From Cryobacterium sp. Y82 (GTDB lineage Bacteria; Actinomycetota; Actinomycetes; Actinomycetales; Microbacteriaceae): a stretch of 64,000 nucleotides of DNA. Location of the stretch: positions 94,138 to 158,137 of the forward strand of contig NZ_PJJJ01000027.1 of the NCBI RefSeq assembly GCF_002929495.1, written 5' to 3'. The notes beneath the pieces were generated by a model. That model was given only the letters and a program-made list of their open reading frames with translations. It had not been told where the DNA came from and ran no database searches. The translations under genes and the position numbers were made by a program. Positions within the stretch are counted from its first letter, which is position 1; every line of letters begins with the position of its first letter. This document shows positions 28,339-36,623 of the stretch, in pieces.

Positions 28339-28443
28339 GATCGTTCGTCCTCCTCATCGAAAACATTGCTCTGCGACTCATGCGCAAAGCCGGCTACATT
28401 CTCCCCGCACGTCATGGTGCGGCAAACAAGCGCCTTCCGATAA

Positions 28444-28457
28444 TGTACAGCGCTAGA
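28444..28457 (-). promoter_or_regulatory. Candidate LacI operator before the arabinoside importer
   Basis: TGTACAGCGCTAGA shares the nine-base core TACAGCGCT with a perfect palindrome in front of the GH2 gene (29593-29606). It lies between the divergent binding-protein and lacI-type genes, about 105 bp from both starts. The right half is degenerate, so this is a suggestion. Confidence 0.45.
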
Positions 28458-28557
28458 AAGATATTTGTCTACATCGTGCACATCCGACGTACATGCCGTT
28501 TCCAGCGCCGGCCGCAGCCGCCCTAGGATAGACCGGACCGGACCGGACGGAACCAAT

Positions 28558-29571
28558 ATGGCAAGAATTCGACTCATTGACGTTGCGGAACTTGCGGGCG
28601 TGTCCATGAAGACCGTCTCGAACGTCGTTCACAGCTATCCCCACGTGGCCCCAGCCCTTCGCGAAAAGGTGCAAGCCGCCATTGACCAGCTCGGGTATCG
28701 CCCCAACCTGACGGCACGGCGCCTGGCTACCGGCAAAACCGGAATGATTGCCCTGGCCATCCCTGAAATCGACCACCCGTACTTTTCGGAGCTTTCACGC
28801 CATCTGGCCGAGGAAGCAACTCGGCGGGGATACCGCGTCATCATCGAGCAGACTTTGAGCGATCCTGATTTAGAGCGAGCGGTACTCAGCGATCGCGAAG
28901 CGGGGTTGGTCGACGGCGTGATCTTTCACCCCGTCCGCATGGAAACGCTCGACATTGCCAGGCTCGATGCTGGCACTCCCCTGGTTTTACTCGGCGAGGC
29001 CGCTATGCCAGTTATGACCGACCACGTGATGATCGACAATGTCTCGGCCGCTCTCGATGCTACGCGGCATCTTCTGGCAAGCGGATGCCGCCGCATCGCT
29101 TTCCTCGGAGTCATCGCGGCCGACATCACTGGTTCGACGAATCAGCGTCTTCTTGGCTACCAACAGGGCCTGCTGGAAGCAGGGATTCGATTGGATCCCG
29201 AGCTCGTCTTCACTGCGCTGGAATTCACAGCGGAAGCTGGCCTTAGTTCAGTCGCTGAGGCGATCGAGCGCGGGGTGCATTTCGACGGTGTGGTCTGCCG
29301 CGACGACCGGTTCGCGATCGGCGCGCTGAAGGCCCTCCATAATTCCGGCCGATCGGTACCCGGAGACGTGGCTGTGGTCGGCTGGGACAACACCTTTCTG
29401 GCTGCATACACCTCCCCGACCCTCACCTCGGTGGCGCCGAAAAAGACCGAACTTGTCGCGGCTGCCTTCGATCTTCTCGAGGAACGGATTGCTGGATACC
29501 GAGGCGTTGGTCGGCACATGATCGCGGGGCATTCGCTCGCGGTGCGCGAGAGCGCTCCACTTACTCCGTAG
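28558..29571 (+). CDS. LacI-family transcriptional regulator
   Basis: A 337-residue LacI regulator. The ATG at 28558 starts the typical MARIRLIDVAELAGVSMKTVSNVV helix-turn-helix and hinge; about 31 upstream in-frame codons lie in the promoter region and are not needed. The effector domain is of the D-ribose-binding type, with MIDNVSAALDATRHLL and VVGWDNTFLAAYTSPTLTSV near the end. It is divergent from the importer operon and 55 bp upstream of a GH2 gene, so it probably governs both. Confidence 0.9.
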   Translation: MARIRLIDVAELAGVSMKTVSNVVHSYPHVAPALREKVQAAIDQLGYRPNLTARRLATGKTGMIALAIPEIDHPYFSELSRHLAEEATRRGYRVIIEQTLSDPDLERAVLSDREAGLVDGVIFHPVRMETLDIARLDAGTPLVLLGEAAMPVMTDHVMIDNVSAALDATRHLLASGCRRIAFLGVIAADITGSTNQRLLGYQQGLLEAGIRLDPELVFTALEFTAEAGLSSVAEAIERGVHFDGVVCRDDRFAIGALKALHNSGRSVPGDVAVVGWDNTFLAAYTSPTLTSVAPKKTELVAAAFDLLEERIAGYRGVGRHMIAGHSLAVRESAPLTP

Positions 29572-29592
29572 CATCCTCAATTTCGCGAAACT

Positions 29593-29606
29593 TTACAGCG
29601 CTGTAA
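29593..29606 (+). promoter_or_regulatory. Palindromic operator before the GH2 gene
   Basis: TTACAGCGCTGTAA is a perfect 14-bp palindrome with a central CG-type step, the layout of LacI-family operators. It lies 20 bp before the GH2 start and 22 bp after the lacI-type stop. Its core recurs at 28447-28455. Confidence 0.6.
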
Positions 29607-29626
29607 TTTGGCGGCATGATTGCGGT

Positions 29627-31462
29627 ATGTCGCGTTCTCTCCGGATTTCTGCCAGTGCCCAGGGTGGCGTATACCCCCGCCCCCAACTTGTCCGCCCGAA
29701 TTGGCACGACCTCGCCGGCAAGTGGGCATTCGAACACGACGACCGGGACATTGGCAAAACCGAACGCTGGTTCGCACATGCTTCGCACCTCAGCCAGGTC
29801 ATCACAGTTCCATTTCCCCCCGAGTCGGAGATGTCCGGAATCAGTGACCCTGGCTTCCACCCTGTCGTCTGGTACTCGCGCGTCATCAGCACAGAAGACA
29901 TAGCCGCGAGTGGTCGATCTCTAGAGCGTGAACGAGTGATATTGCATTTTGGGGCGGTCGACTACCGCGCATCTGTATGGATCGATGGCCAGTTCATCGG
30001 GTCACACGAGGGCGGCCAGACGCCATTCTTTTTTGACGTCACCGAAGCGCTAACGCTCCACAAGGACTGCGTGCTTGTAGTTCGTGCTGAGGATGACCCT
30101 CACGACGTCGCTCAGCCGCGCGGCAAACAGGACTGGCTTGAAGAGCCGCACGTGATTTGGTACCACCGTACGACAGGGATCTGGCAGCCGGTCTGGCTCG
30201 AGTCAGTGCCGGACCAGCGCATCGAGGCACTGAATTGGACCCCGAATGCACAGGCCGGGAACGTTGAAATCGAGGTGGGCCTGAGCCGACGACCGGCGAC
30301 CGGAGTAAGCGTGCAGGTAGAACTGTCCATCGCGGGCGAAATCCTTGCCAGGCAGTCCTACTCGACCCTGGAGCCTCGCTCTCGGGCAACCATTCAGATT
30401 GCGCGACAGTCAAACGGTCAGGCCTTCGAAGCTCTGTTATGGTCGCCGGAAAATCCGCGACTTATCGACGCGCATGTGTCAATCATTGCTGAGGATGGAA
30501 GCGTTCTCGACGAGTCTGACTCGTATTTCGGGCTACGCAGCGCCAGCGTCGCCAGCGGTAGGTTCTTACTCAATGACCGACCTTATTTTGTACGATCGGT
30601 GCTCGAGCAGGGCTACTGGCCACAGTCGCATCTCGCTGCCCCGTCAGCCGAAGCTTTGCGTGCCGAGGTGGAGCTGATAAAGGCCCTCGGGTTCAACGCA
30701 GCTAGAATTCACGAAAAGGTCGAGGACCCACGATTTCTTTATTGGGCGGATCGGCTCGGACTTCTCATTTGGGGTGAAATGGGGAGCACCTACGAGTTCT
30801 CTTCGGAGGCAGTGTCGCGAGTCACCCGCGAATGGACCGACGTGGTGCGCCGTGACCGATCGCATCCGTCAATAGTCACCTGGGTTCCCCTCAATGAGAG
30901 TTGGGGCGTTCAACAGATCGCACATGACGACGCCCAGATGAGCTTCGCCCAGTCGCTCTACCATCTGACCCGATCGCTCGATCCGAGCCGCCCCGTCATT
31001 TCCAATGACGGCTGGGAGCACGCGATTTCTGACATTCTTACGATCCATGATTACGCCGGTACGGCTGAACAGCTTGATGCCAACTACCGGGACGTCGACG
31101 CCATCCGTGCCTTGGTTGCGGGTATGGGGCCGGCCGGCCGGCGCCTTCAGCTCATCCCCCGAGAGATCGACGGCCAGTCGATTATGGTCACCGAATTCGG
31201 CGGGGTCAGCTTCGCGCCGGACGCTGCCGATGATTCCTGGGGTTACACGACAGCAACGAGCTATGAGGACTTCGAAAGTCGAGTGTCAGGTCTCGTCGGC
31301 AGTCTTCGGGACAACCCAATTCTCTCCGGCTTCTGTTACACCCAGCTCACGGACACCATGCAGGAGACGAACGGACTGACCGACGCGAACCGGAAGCCCA
31401 AACTGCCGATCGCCGTTATCCGCAGCATTGTGTCCGGGGAAGGCGCGCCACGGTCCGAGTGA
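29627..31462 (+). CDS. Glycoside hydrolase family 2 protein
   Basis: A 611-residue GH2 enzyme, probably cytoplasmic. Domain order is jelly-roll sugar-binding (about 25-195, with TTGIWQPVWLE), immunoglobulin-like (about 196-305), and TIM barrel. The acid/base is Glu424 in WVPLNESWG and the nucleophile Glu523 in MVTEFGG. It is shorter than LacZ (about 1020) and close to beta-glucuronidase and small beta-galactosidase sizes. Preceded by a LacI operator-like palindrome and linked to an arabinoside importer, it may release galactose, arabinopyranose or another sugar from imported pectin or hemicellulose fragments. Confidence 0.9.
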   Translation: MSRSLRISASAQGGVYPRPQLVRPNWHDLAGKWAFEHDDRDIGKTERWFAHASHLSQVITVPFPPESEMSGISDPGFHPVVWYSRVISTEDIAASGRSLERERVILHFGAVDYRASVWIDGQFIGSHEGGQTPFFFDVTEALTLHKDCVLVVRAEDDPHDVAQPRGKQDWLEEPHVIWYHRTTGIWQPVWLESVPDQRIEALNWTPNAQAGNVEIEVGLSRRPATGVSVQVELSIAGEILARQSYSTLEPRSRATIQIARQSNGQAFEALLWSPENPRLIDAHVSIIAEDGSVLDESDSYFGLRSASVASGRFLLNDRPYFVRSVLEQGYWPQSHLAAPSAEALRAEVELIKALGFNAARIHEKVEDPRFLYWADRLGLLIWGEMGSTYEFSSEAVSRVTREWTDVVRRDRSHPSIVTWVPLNESWGVQQIAHDDAQMSFAQSLYHLTRSLDPSRPVISNDGWEHAISDILTIHDYAGTAEQLDANYRDVDAIRALVAGMGPAGRRLQLIPREIDGQSIMVTEFGGVSFAPDAADDSWGYTTATSYEDFESRVSGLVGSLRDNPILSGFCYTQLTDTMQETNGLTDANRKPKLPIAVIRSIVSGEGAPRSE

Positions 31463-31559
31463 CGGCCGTCCCTGCATCAAACTGACTGGTTGAGACTCCG
31501 GTCGCTGGCTCACCGCCAGCCGATCGCTGCGCTGGCACCGCGATGAACTTCAGCGGCAA

Positions 31560-32393
31560 CTACGAGTTGGTCGTGGAACGCTTGAAGCTTGCAGCGTCTT
31601 CCAAGGACAGTTCGGAGTTGGCGAAGGTCTGATCGTCGGCGAAGGATTTCATGCGCGCGATGCGGTAGATGATCAGGCCGTAGAGGCACTTGGCGAGGAT
31701 GTCGGCCACGGAGTAGCCGATTTGCAGGCCGACCCAGGCGTCGGATCCGTCGATGCCGATGCCGGGCAGTAGGTAGGCAATCGGGTAAACGCCCCAGGTG
31801 GCCAGCAGCAGCAGGCGCAGCAGGCTTATGGTTTTGCGCACCGTGGCGGGCTGACGTTCCAGCGATCGAGTCAGCTCCACAAAGAGCACGTAGAGGATGT
31901 ACGCGAATGGGATCGAGGACAGCAGGCCGAAGATGCCGCGAGTGAGGTTGTCAGAGGCCATCTCGCCGGGGTAGCCGAGGGCGATCATGAGAGCGGCAGC
32001 GGGGATCAGGCGCGTCAGGAGACTGCTTTGCACCTTGCGCGCCAGGGCCAGAACGGCTACGAGCTCAAGCAGCAGCAGCGGCACGGTGAGCAGCCAGTCG
32101 ACGTAGCGGTAGCCCTCGTTGAAGGATGCTCCGGCAACTTGCGAGTAACTCCCGCGGCCACCGACGGCGTCCGTAACAAACGCGTCGGTGAAGGAGTTGA
32201 AAATGCGGAAGTAGTGGTACGCCGCAATGCCACAGACGATGGCCGCGACGGTCATAGCCTGGCGGTAGCGCGGAAGTACTCGCGGCAGGCAGATGACCAG
32301 AAAAACAGACGTGAACAGCTGCGAAGCGATCACGAGGGAGAACACGTTATAAATGGTGTCGTACTGGATCTGGGTCAGGGAGTCAGGTATCAC
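31560..32393 (-). CDS. Microbial rhodopsin, predicted light-driven proton pump
   Basis: A 277-residue seven-helix retinal protein, started by GTG after AAAGGA. Helix C reads RYVDWLLTVPLLLLE, giving acceptor Asp99, Thr103 and donor Glu110 (the DTE pattern of outward proton pumps). His60 in AYHYFRIF matches the histidine paired with the acceptor in proteorhodopsin/xanthorhodopsin. Lys235 (ADILAK) binds retinal, and Leu107 at the tuning position suggests green absorption. Gly156 (RGIFGLL) may be the small residue that opens a carotenoid-antenna site in xanthorhodopsins; this needs alignment. No retinal-synthesis gene is in the window. A divergent photolyase-like gene adjoins. Confidence 0.95.
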   Translation of the reverse strand: MIPDSLTQIQYDTIYNVFSLVIASQLFTSVFLVICLPRVLPRYRQAMTVAAIVCGIAAYHYFRIFNSFTDAFVTDAVGGRGSYSQVAGASFNEGYRYVDWLLTVPLLLLELVAVLALARKVQSSLLTRLIPAAALMIALGYPGEMASDNLTRGIFGLLSSIPFAYILYVLFVELTRSLERQPATVRKTISLLRLLLLATWGVYPIAYLLPGIGIDGSDAWVGLQIGYSVADILAKCLYGLIIYRIARMKSFADDQTFANSELSLEDAASFKRSTTNS

Positions 32394-32647
32394 GATGTCC
32401 TTTGCTGGTCACGAGCATGCGCCGAAACGGCGGGAATCAAACGAGAATAAATAGCTAACTTGGTTATGTGTCACAACGTACTCCGGCCGACAGGAGTTTG
32501 CCAGCCAATTGCGAACGAATTCTCGAAACGTTGGCCGACTTTGGGTTTTTCCCTGGACTCTTTCTTCTATATCAACCGACCTGCACCCCTGCACGGGATC
32601 GACATCTTGTCTCGAACTTCCATATCGTCGGGCGTTAGAATCACCGA
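32394..32647. promoter_or_regulatory. Divergent promoter region, rhodopsin and photolyase-like gene
   Basis: This 254-bp AT-richer stretch separates the two divergent light-related genes and must hold both promoters. AT-rich tracts around 32443-32465 are candidates for promoter boxes. I do not see a distinct palindrome. Confidence 0.4.
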
Positions 32648-33859
32648 GTGATCATTGCCCTTGCTGGTGTTTCCGCGGAAGCTGTTGTGAATCGACACCT
32701 GTCGCACCTCGTGAGCGATCGAATCAGGGCGAGTCCCGACATCCGCGGTGGCCAAACGGCGGCGGATGCTGCCCTCGCCGCGTTCGACGTGGCCGGGTAT
32801 GCCGCGACGCGCAACCGAGTACTTCCGGAATCGGGTCGCGGAGCCTCCCGACTGTCGCCCTACATTCGTCACGGGTTGCTTCCCTTACCGGAGGTCTGGA
32901 ACGCGGTCGCAGCAGGACCGGCACCGGATGTCTCAAAATTCCGCGACGAATTACTCTGGCAGGAATACGCCCGACATTTATATGCTCGCGTCGGCATGCA
33001 TCTGCACCGCAATTTGCGGTTCGACGTTGCATGGTCGGGGGAATTTGCGCCAGCGGCCTGGCCCCGCGAAATGGCGTGCGTTGACTGGGCACTTTCGAGT
33101 CTGGAAACGGACGGCTGGCTGGTGAACCAGTCTCGTATGTGGCTCGCCTCACAGTACACGGTGCGATCCGGAGCGGGATGGGTGGCCGGGCAGGAGTATT
33201 TTCATCGACACCTGCTCGACGGTTCTCGCGCTGCCAACCTGCTGGGGTGGCAGTGGACGGTTGGCGCAGGCTCGAGCAAACCCTATGGATTCGCACGTTG
33301 GCAGGTCGAGAAACGCGCGCCTCAGTTGTGTGCGGCCTGCCCCCTCAACCGCAACTGCCCGATTCAAAACTTTCCGTCAGACCTGGATCTGCGGCCAGTG
33401 TCGAATCCGACTCCGCTGCTCGTGCGGGACGACGACCTTGCGACCACCCAAGGTCCCACCACGGTGGTCTCGCGCTCCACGCCACAATCGGTTTTGCTCA
33501 CCGTCGAATCGCTGGGCGATGCGGATCCGGCTCTTCTCGCGCATCCACAACTGCCGGCCGTCTTTATCTTCGACGAACCAGCTCTTGAAAAACTTCAGCT
33601 TTCGAGCAAGAGGCTGGTCTTTTTCGTCGAGACACTGCAGGATTTGGCGACGCGGCGCGATGTGGTCGTACATCTCGGAGACCCAAGATTGATCGCTCCA
33701 GAACTCACGGCCGCGATGACCTGGGCTCCGGTTCCAAGCTTCGCGAAATACGCCCCATCCGCCGTGGAGCTTCATCCGTGGCCCTGGCTTGCCCAACCGC
33801 ACGCCGGATCTGTCCAGAGTTTTTCGGCGTGGCGTAAGAATCTTTCGCGGCCGGAATAG
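32648..33859 (+). CDS. Photolyase/cryptochrome-like flavoprotein with swapped domain order
   Basis: A 403-residue protein starting at GTG. Residues about 30-245 form the photolyase FAD-binding domain: SRLSPYIRHGLL, FRDELLWQEYARHLY, GWLVNQSRMWLAS, and DGSRAANLLGWQWTVG. Cys144, Cys228, Cys231 and Cys237 (EMACVDW; CAACPLNRNC) fall where Fe-S bacterial photolyases carry [4Fe-4S] ligands. After a linker, residues about 280-370 (VLLTVESL, PAVFIFDEPALE, SSKRLVFFVETLQDL, VVVHLGDP) resemble the alpha/beta antenna domain, which is N-terminal in ordinary photolyases. It may repair UV lesions or sense light. The repair function is unproven. Confidence 0.8.
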   Translation: MIIALAGVSAEAVVNRHLSHLVSDRIRASPDIRGGQTAADAALAAFDVAGYAATRNRVLPESGRGASRLSPYIRHGLLPLPEVWNAVAAGPAPDVSKFRDELLWQEYARHLYARVGMHLHRNLRFDVAWSGEFAPAAWPREMACVDWALSSLETDGWLVNQSRMWLASQYTVRSGAGWVAGQEYFHRHLLDGSRAANLLGWQWTVGAGSSKPYGFARWQVEKRAPQLCAACPLNRNCPIQNFPSDLDLRPVSNPTPLLVRDDDLATTQGPTTVVSRSTPQSVLLTVESLGDADPALLAHPQLPAVFIFDEPALEKLQLSSKRLVFFVETLQDLATRRDVVVHLGDPRLIAPELTAAMTWAPVPSFAKYAPSAVELHPWPWLAQPHAGSVQSFSAWRKNLSRPE

Positions 33860-33967
33860 CCTAGGTGTGTTTCACAAACCGGTATGCGCAAGATTGAGTG
33901 TGAGGCTGTGCTCCTGTAAACCCACCGCAGGCTGGCCAGGTTTTATTTTGCCAAAGTGGAACGCGCA

Positions 33968-34183
33968 CTAACGTGGTGACAGCTTGCGAAGGGCGCTGGC
34001 CTTGTGCGCGGCTTCGGCACCCGTCTTTTCAGATTTCACGATAAATGCCGGCTCGTCTTTCGAGGCGTGAAACGTTTGGCCCGCAAAGTCAAAGTTGCTC
34101 GTCTTTTTCTCGACTATTTCACCCTGAGTTCGTCCTTGAGGTGTGGCCCAACTCACCCGGTCGCCCTTGCTGAAGTCTGTCAT
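33968..34183 (-). CDS. Small DUF2945-like (TUDOR-type) protein
   Basis: A 71-residue protein. I start it at the ATG at 34183 (MTDFSKGDRVSW); the longer frame upstream is unrelated. It contains the compact KGDRVSWATPQGRTQGEIVEK, a Phe-rich middle and FIVKSEKTGAEAAHKASALRKL end of the DUF2945 (hypervirulence-associated TUDOR-domain) family. The biochemical role of this family is not established. It is monocistronic. Confidence 0.8.
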   Translation of the reverse strand: MTDFSKGDRVSWATPQGRTQGEIVEKKTSNFDFAGQTFHASKDEPAFIVKSEKTGAEAAHKASALRKLSPR

Positions 34184-34438
34184 CCTGGCAGCATACGGAC
34201 GGAGGCGAATCTGGGCTAGTGCGGTGACGTTGAAATTGTTTGAATTTGGCCACGTCTGTCGCACCGAAGCAGCAGCCGACCACCACCGCGGCGATCGGAC
34301 CTCTCCGGCTGGACCGACCGGAGAACGATTCCGTCCGACCGGATTCACTCGGCCTCGATGTGGTGCTGGGCACCCCGTCCTGGCCGCGGAGTGCGGATGA
34401 TCAGGCGCTCAATACGGACCCGCGCGCGCTCGCGTGGA

Positions 34439-35047
34439 TCAGCCAGGGAACGCGGCATCGTAGACCGCGCGTAGCTCGGCGCTGTCGGCCCCGGTGACGC
34501 CGCAACCGGTCATCGTTCCATCGACTGCGCCGACGAGGTAGCTCTGGCCGACCTCGAAGGGCACGCCCGAGAAGTCGGAGGTCATCGCATCCACCTGCGC
34601 CACCTCCACGCGGTCGGCGACGTCGCCGGCGAAGCGCTCCGTAACCTCCAACATCGCGATGCCGCCACGGATTTGCAGTACCGTCGCGGCGAACGCCTGC
34701 TCCTGCGCCGATACGGTCGCCGGCTCGAGCGCGAGGCAGCTGCCGCTCGCGAGGTCTCCGCCCATGGGCGGCTGCAGCGCCTCGACGGTGGGTTCCGCGC
34801 CACCGAGAACGAGGGGCGCGACGATTGCCGCCGCGATGGCGAGGCCCGCGGCGACGCCGACCACCGGCATCCACCGCCGAAAGGTGCGTCGCGGCCCCTC
34901 GGGGGTGACGGTCGTGGTGGTCAGGGACTGGTCGGTCATGATCTGCTCCATTCTGTGGTCGAGCCACGTCGGCGAGGCGGGGAGCAGCGCGCGGGCCGGA
35001 TCGGCGCCACGCAGCTGCTCGCGCAGCGCACGGTCATCGTCGTGCAT
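34439..35047 (-). CDS. Membrane-anchored protein paired with ECF sigma factor
   Basis: A 202-residue protein with a cytoplasmic N-terminus (about 58 residues, including ALLPASPTWLDHRMEQI), one membrane helix (about 60-82, VVGVAAGLAIAAAIVAPLVL), and an extracytoplasmic domain with two cysteines. The start, preceded by GAAGGGAG, overlaps the sigma factor gene by 14 bp. Position and topology suggest an anti-sigma factor or signal-sensing partner. No zinc-binding anti-sigma (HxxxCxxC) motif is visible, so that role is inferred from context. Confidence 0.75.
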   Translation of the reverse strand: MHDDDRALREQLRGADPARALLPASPTWLDHRMEQIMTDQSLTTTTVTPEGPRRTFRRWMPVVGVAAGLAIAAAIVAPLVLGGAEPTVEALQPPMGGDLASGSCLALEPATVSAQEQAFAATVLQIRGGIAMLEVTERFAGDVADRVEVAQVDAMTSDFSGVPFEVGQSYLVGAVDGTMTGCGVTGADSAELRAVYDAAFPG

Positions 35048-35609
35048 CTTCGCTCCCTTCGTCGAGAGTTACATGTCCGGTCGGGGTGCCGGATTTCAGT
35101 AACTCCTGCTTAAGGCGCGCCTTCGCACGGTGCAAGCGGATCGCCGCTGCGTTCGCGCTGATGCCGAGCACAACGGCAATCTGCGGGCTCGTCAACGCGT
35201 CCCACGCCCACAGCCGCAGGATTTCGGCGTCGTTTCGACGCAGGCCGGCCAGGGCGGTGGTCACACGGGCCGCCTCGGCGGTGGCATCGACGGTGGATGT
35301 TGCGGCGTTCTCGTGTGCAACGACCGGCGGCGGGTCGATGGCGATGATGCGGCCAATGAGGCGGATGCGACGACGCTCGGCACGTCGGGCATTGCTGAGG
35401 CACTGTCGCGCGACGACGATCGCCCACGGGAGGGCATCGTCGGGCACCTCGTCAAGGCGGCGCCAGCACACCAGCAGGGTGTCGCCGATCACGTCATCGG
35501 CCGTCGCAGTGTCGGTGCGGCGGTGCAGGTAGCGGCGAACAGGGTCGCCGACGAGCAGGACGAGGTCGCGCATCCGCTTTTCGCGCTCTGTGTCGATCAC
35601 AACTCTCAT
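35034..35609 (-). CDS. ECF-type RNA polymerase sigma factor
   Basis: A 191-residue extracytoplasmic-function sigma factor. Region 2 is seen in TADDVIGDTLLVCWRRLDEVP and PWAIVVARQCLSNARR; region 4 in LRRNDAEILRLWAWDALTSPQIAVVLGI and ANAAAIRLHRAKARL, a helix-turn-helix for the -35 element. I chose the ATG at 35609; an internal ATG at 35573 (MRDLVLLVGDP) is possible because neither has a clear ribosome-binding site. It overlaps the membrane-protein gene, which is likely its regulator. Confidence 0.88.
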   Translation of the reverse strand: MRVVIDTEREKRMRDLVLLVGDPVRRYLHRRTDTATADDVIGDTLLVCWRRLDEVPDDALPWAIVVARQCLSNARRAERRRIRLIGRIIAIDPPPVVAHENAATSTVDATAEAARVTTALAGLRRNDAEILRLWAWDALTSPQIAVVLGISANAAAIRLHRAKARLKQELLKSGTPTGHVTLDEGSEDARR

Positions 35610-35787
35610 ATTGAGGCATGTCCGGCAGGGGCGCGCGGATTTCATGCGAGATTCTTCCGCACCGTTCTACCCGGTCAGCGTCCTGCCCGTGGCCCGGCAG
35701 TGTGAGATCAGATCCCCTTCCCGTTGCCCCTGCCCGGCGCGGTCCGCAACGCCCGCGGGGAAATGGCCGCAGCGCCGTGTACCAAAT

Positions 35788-36108
35788 CTAGTTCGGGGAG
35801 ACTACTGCTAGCGACGCGACCGCAGCTTCGAAACGATCGAATACGAAAACCTGTCGTGGCTTTTTCAGGTTCAGAACTTCAAAAGCAGAACCACATTTCT
35901 CGATGTAACCCAGCACCTTCGCTGGCGATCCCTCGTGGCATCGCCCATCCCCCACACGCCACTCGTGATCGGACAGATTGCGGATTTCCAGATCTTCCAC
36001 TGCGCACCGGTCCTGGTAAAGATTCAACGCTGGATCCCCTTCGTAGTGGGCGCTTTCGACCGGCCGTACTCCGACCGACTTTTCAGTACTTTGAGTGGTA
36101 GCTGTCAT
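35788..36108 (-). CDS. Conserved-looking small protein of unknown function
   Basis: A 106-residue protein starting at the ATG at 36108, preceded by GGAGAG. The central segment VEDLEIRNLSDHEWRVGDGR and the following VLGYIEKCGSAFEVLNL and FEAAVASL pieces resemble short actinobacterial proteins of unknown role that I recall only loosely. There is no signal peptide or membrane helix. I assign no function. It stands alone between the ECF gene and an aldo/keto reductase relic. Confidence 0.6.
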   Translation of the reverse strand: MTATTQSTEKSVGVRPVESAHYEGDPALNLYQDRCAVEDLEIRNLSDHEWRVGDGRCHEGSPAKVLGYIEKCGSAFEVLNLKKPRQVFVFDRFEAAVASLAVVSPN

Positions 36109-36345
36109 TACGGCTCTCCATGCATTCAATAGGTGCGAATTAGTTTCCGCGGGCGTCACCCGGTTATCAGTAAGACGTTTCGTCATCCACAAATGTCATG
36201 AAATTGATAAAAACTCCCCACGCACGTGGGTTCCTCGCCAGCCGACGACGGACAGCAAGCGTCCCTGATGACCGATTTCGACGAGCGCAGTGGCCCGACG
36301 ACTCAACAAACTGAAGAATCGCGCGCTTCTGCACCCAGTCGAGCA

Positions 36346-36556
36346 CGCGAAAGCGCTGCTCGCGCCCCGCTGCGCCGTAAGGCCAAGCCGAAGGCTCGGG
36401 GTCGCTTGCGGTGTCGAGCGTCGCAATGTCCTCGATGGAAAGCGCAACGTCGACGCTGCCGAGGTTGTCGGCAAGCTGGCCGGAGGTGCGTGCGCCGATG
36501 ATTACCGAGCTGACTGCCGGTTGTGCGTTCAACCAGGCCGGCGCGATACGCGACAT
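36346..36556 (-). pseudogene. Aldo/keto reductase C-terminal fragment
   Basis: About 70 codons from MSRIAPAWLNAQPAVSSVII through GARTSGQLADNLGSVD and ATLDTASDPEP match the C-terminal end of aldo/keto reductases (the IPG/GART cofactor-binding loop and last helices). The preceding roughly 250 residues, with the catalytic Tyr and Lys, are missing. After the fragment the frame continues into unrelated sequence. It is a remnant and should not be enzymatically active. Confidence 0.75.
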
Positions 36557-36623
36557 CGACTCACGCGTTCTCTCTGCATTAGGCAGGGAGGGTCCGCGAC
36601 CTCGTTGCCAGGACCGCCCGCGC

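Noticed and set aside
28531..28550. GACCG micro-repeats just before the LacI-type start
   Set aside because: Three to four imperfect 5-bp units in the leader; probably slippage, too short to call a regulatory repeat.
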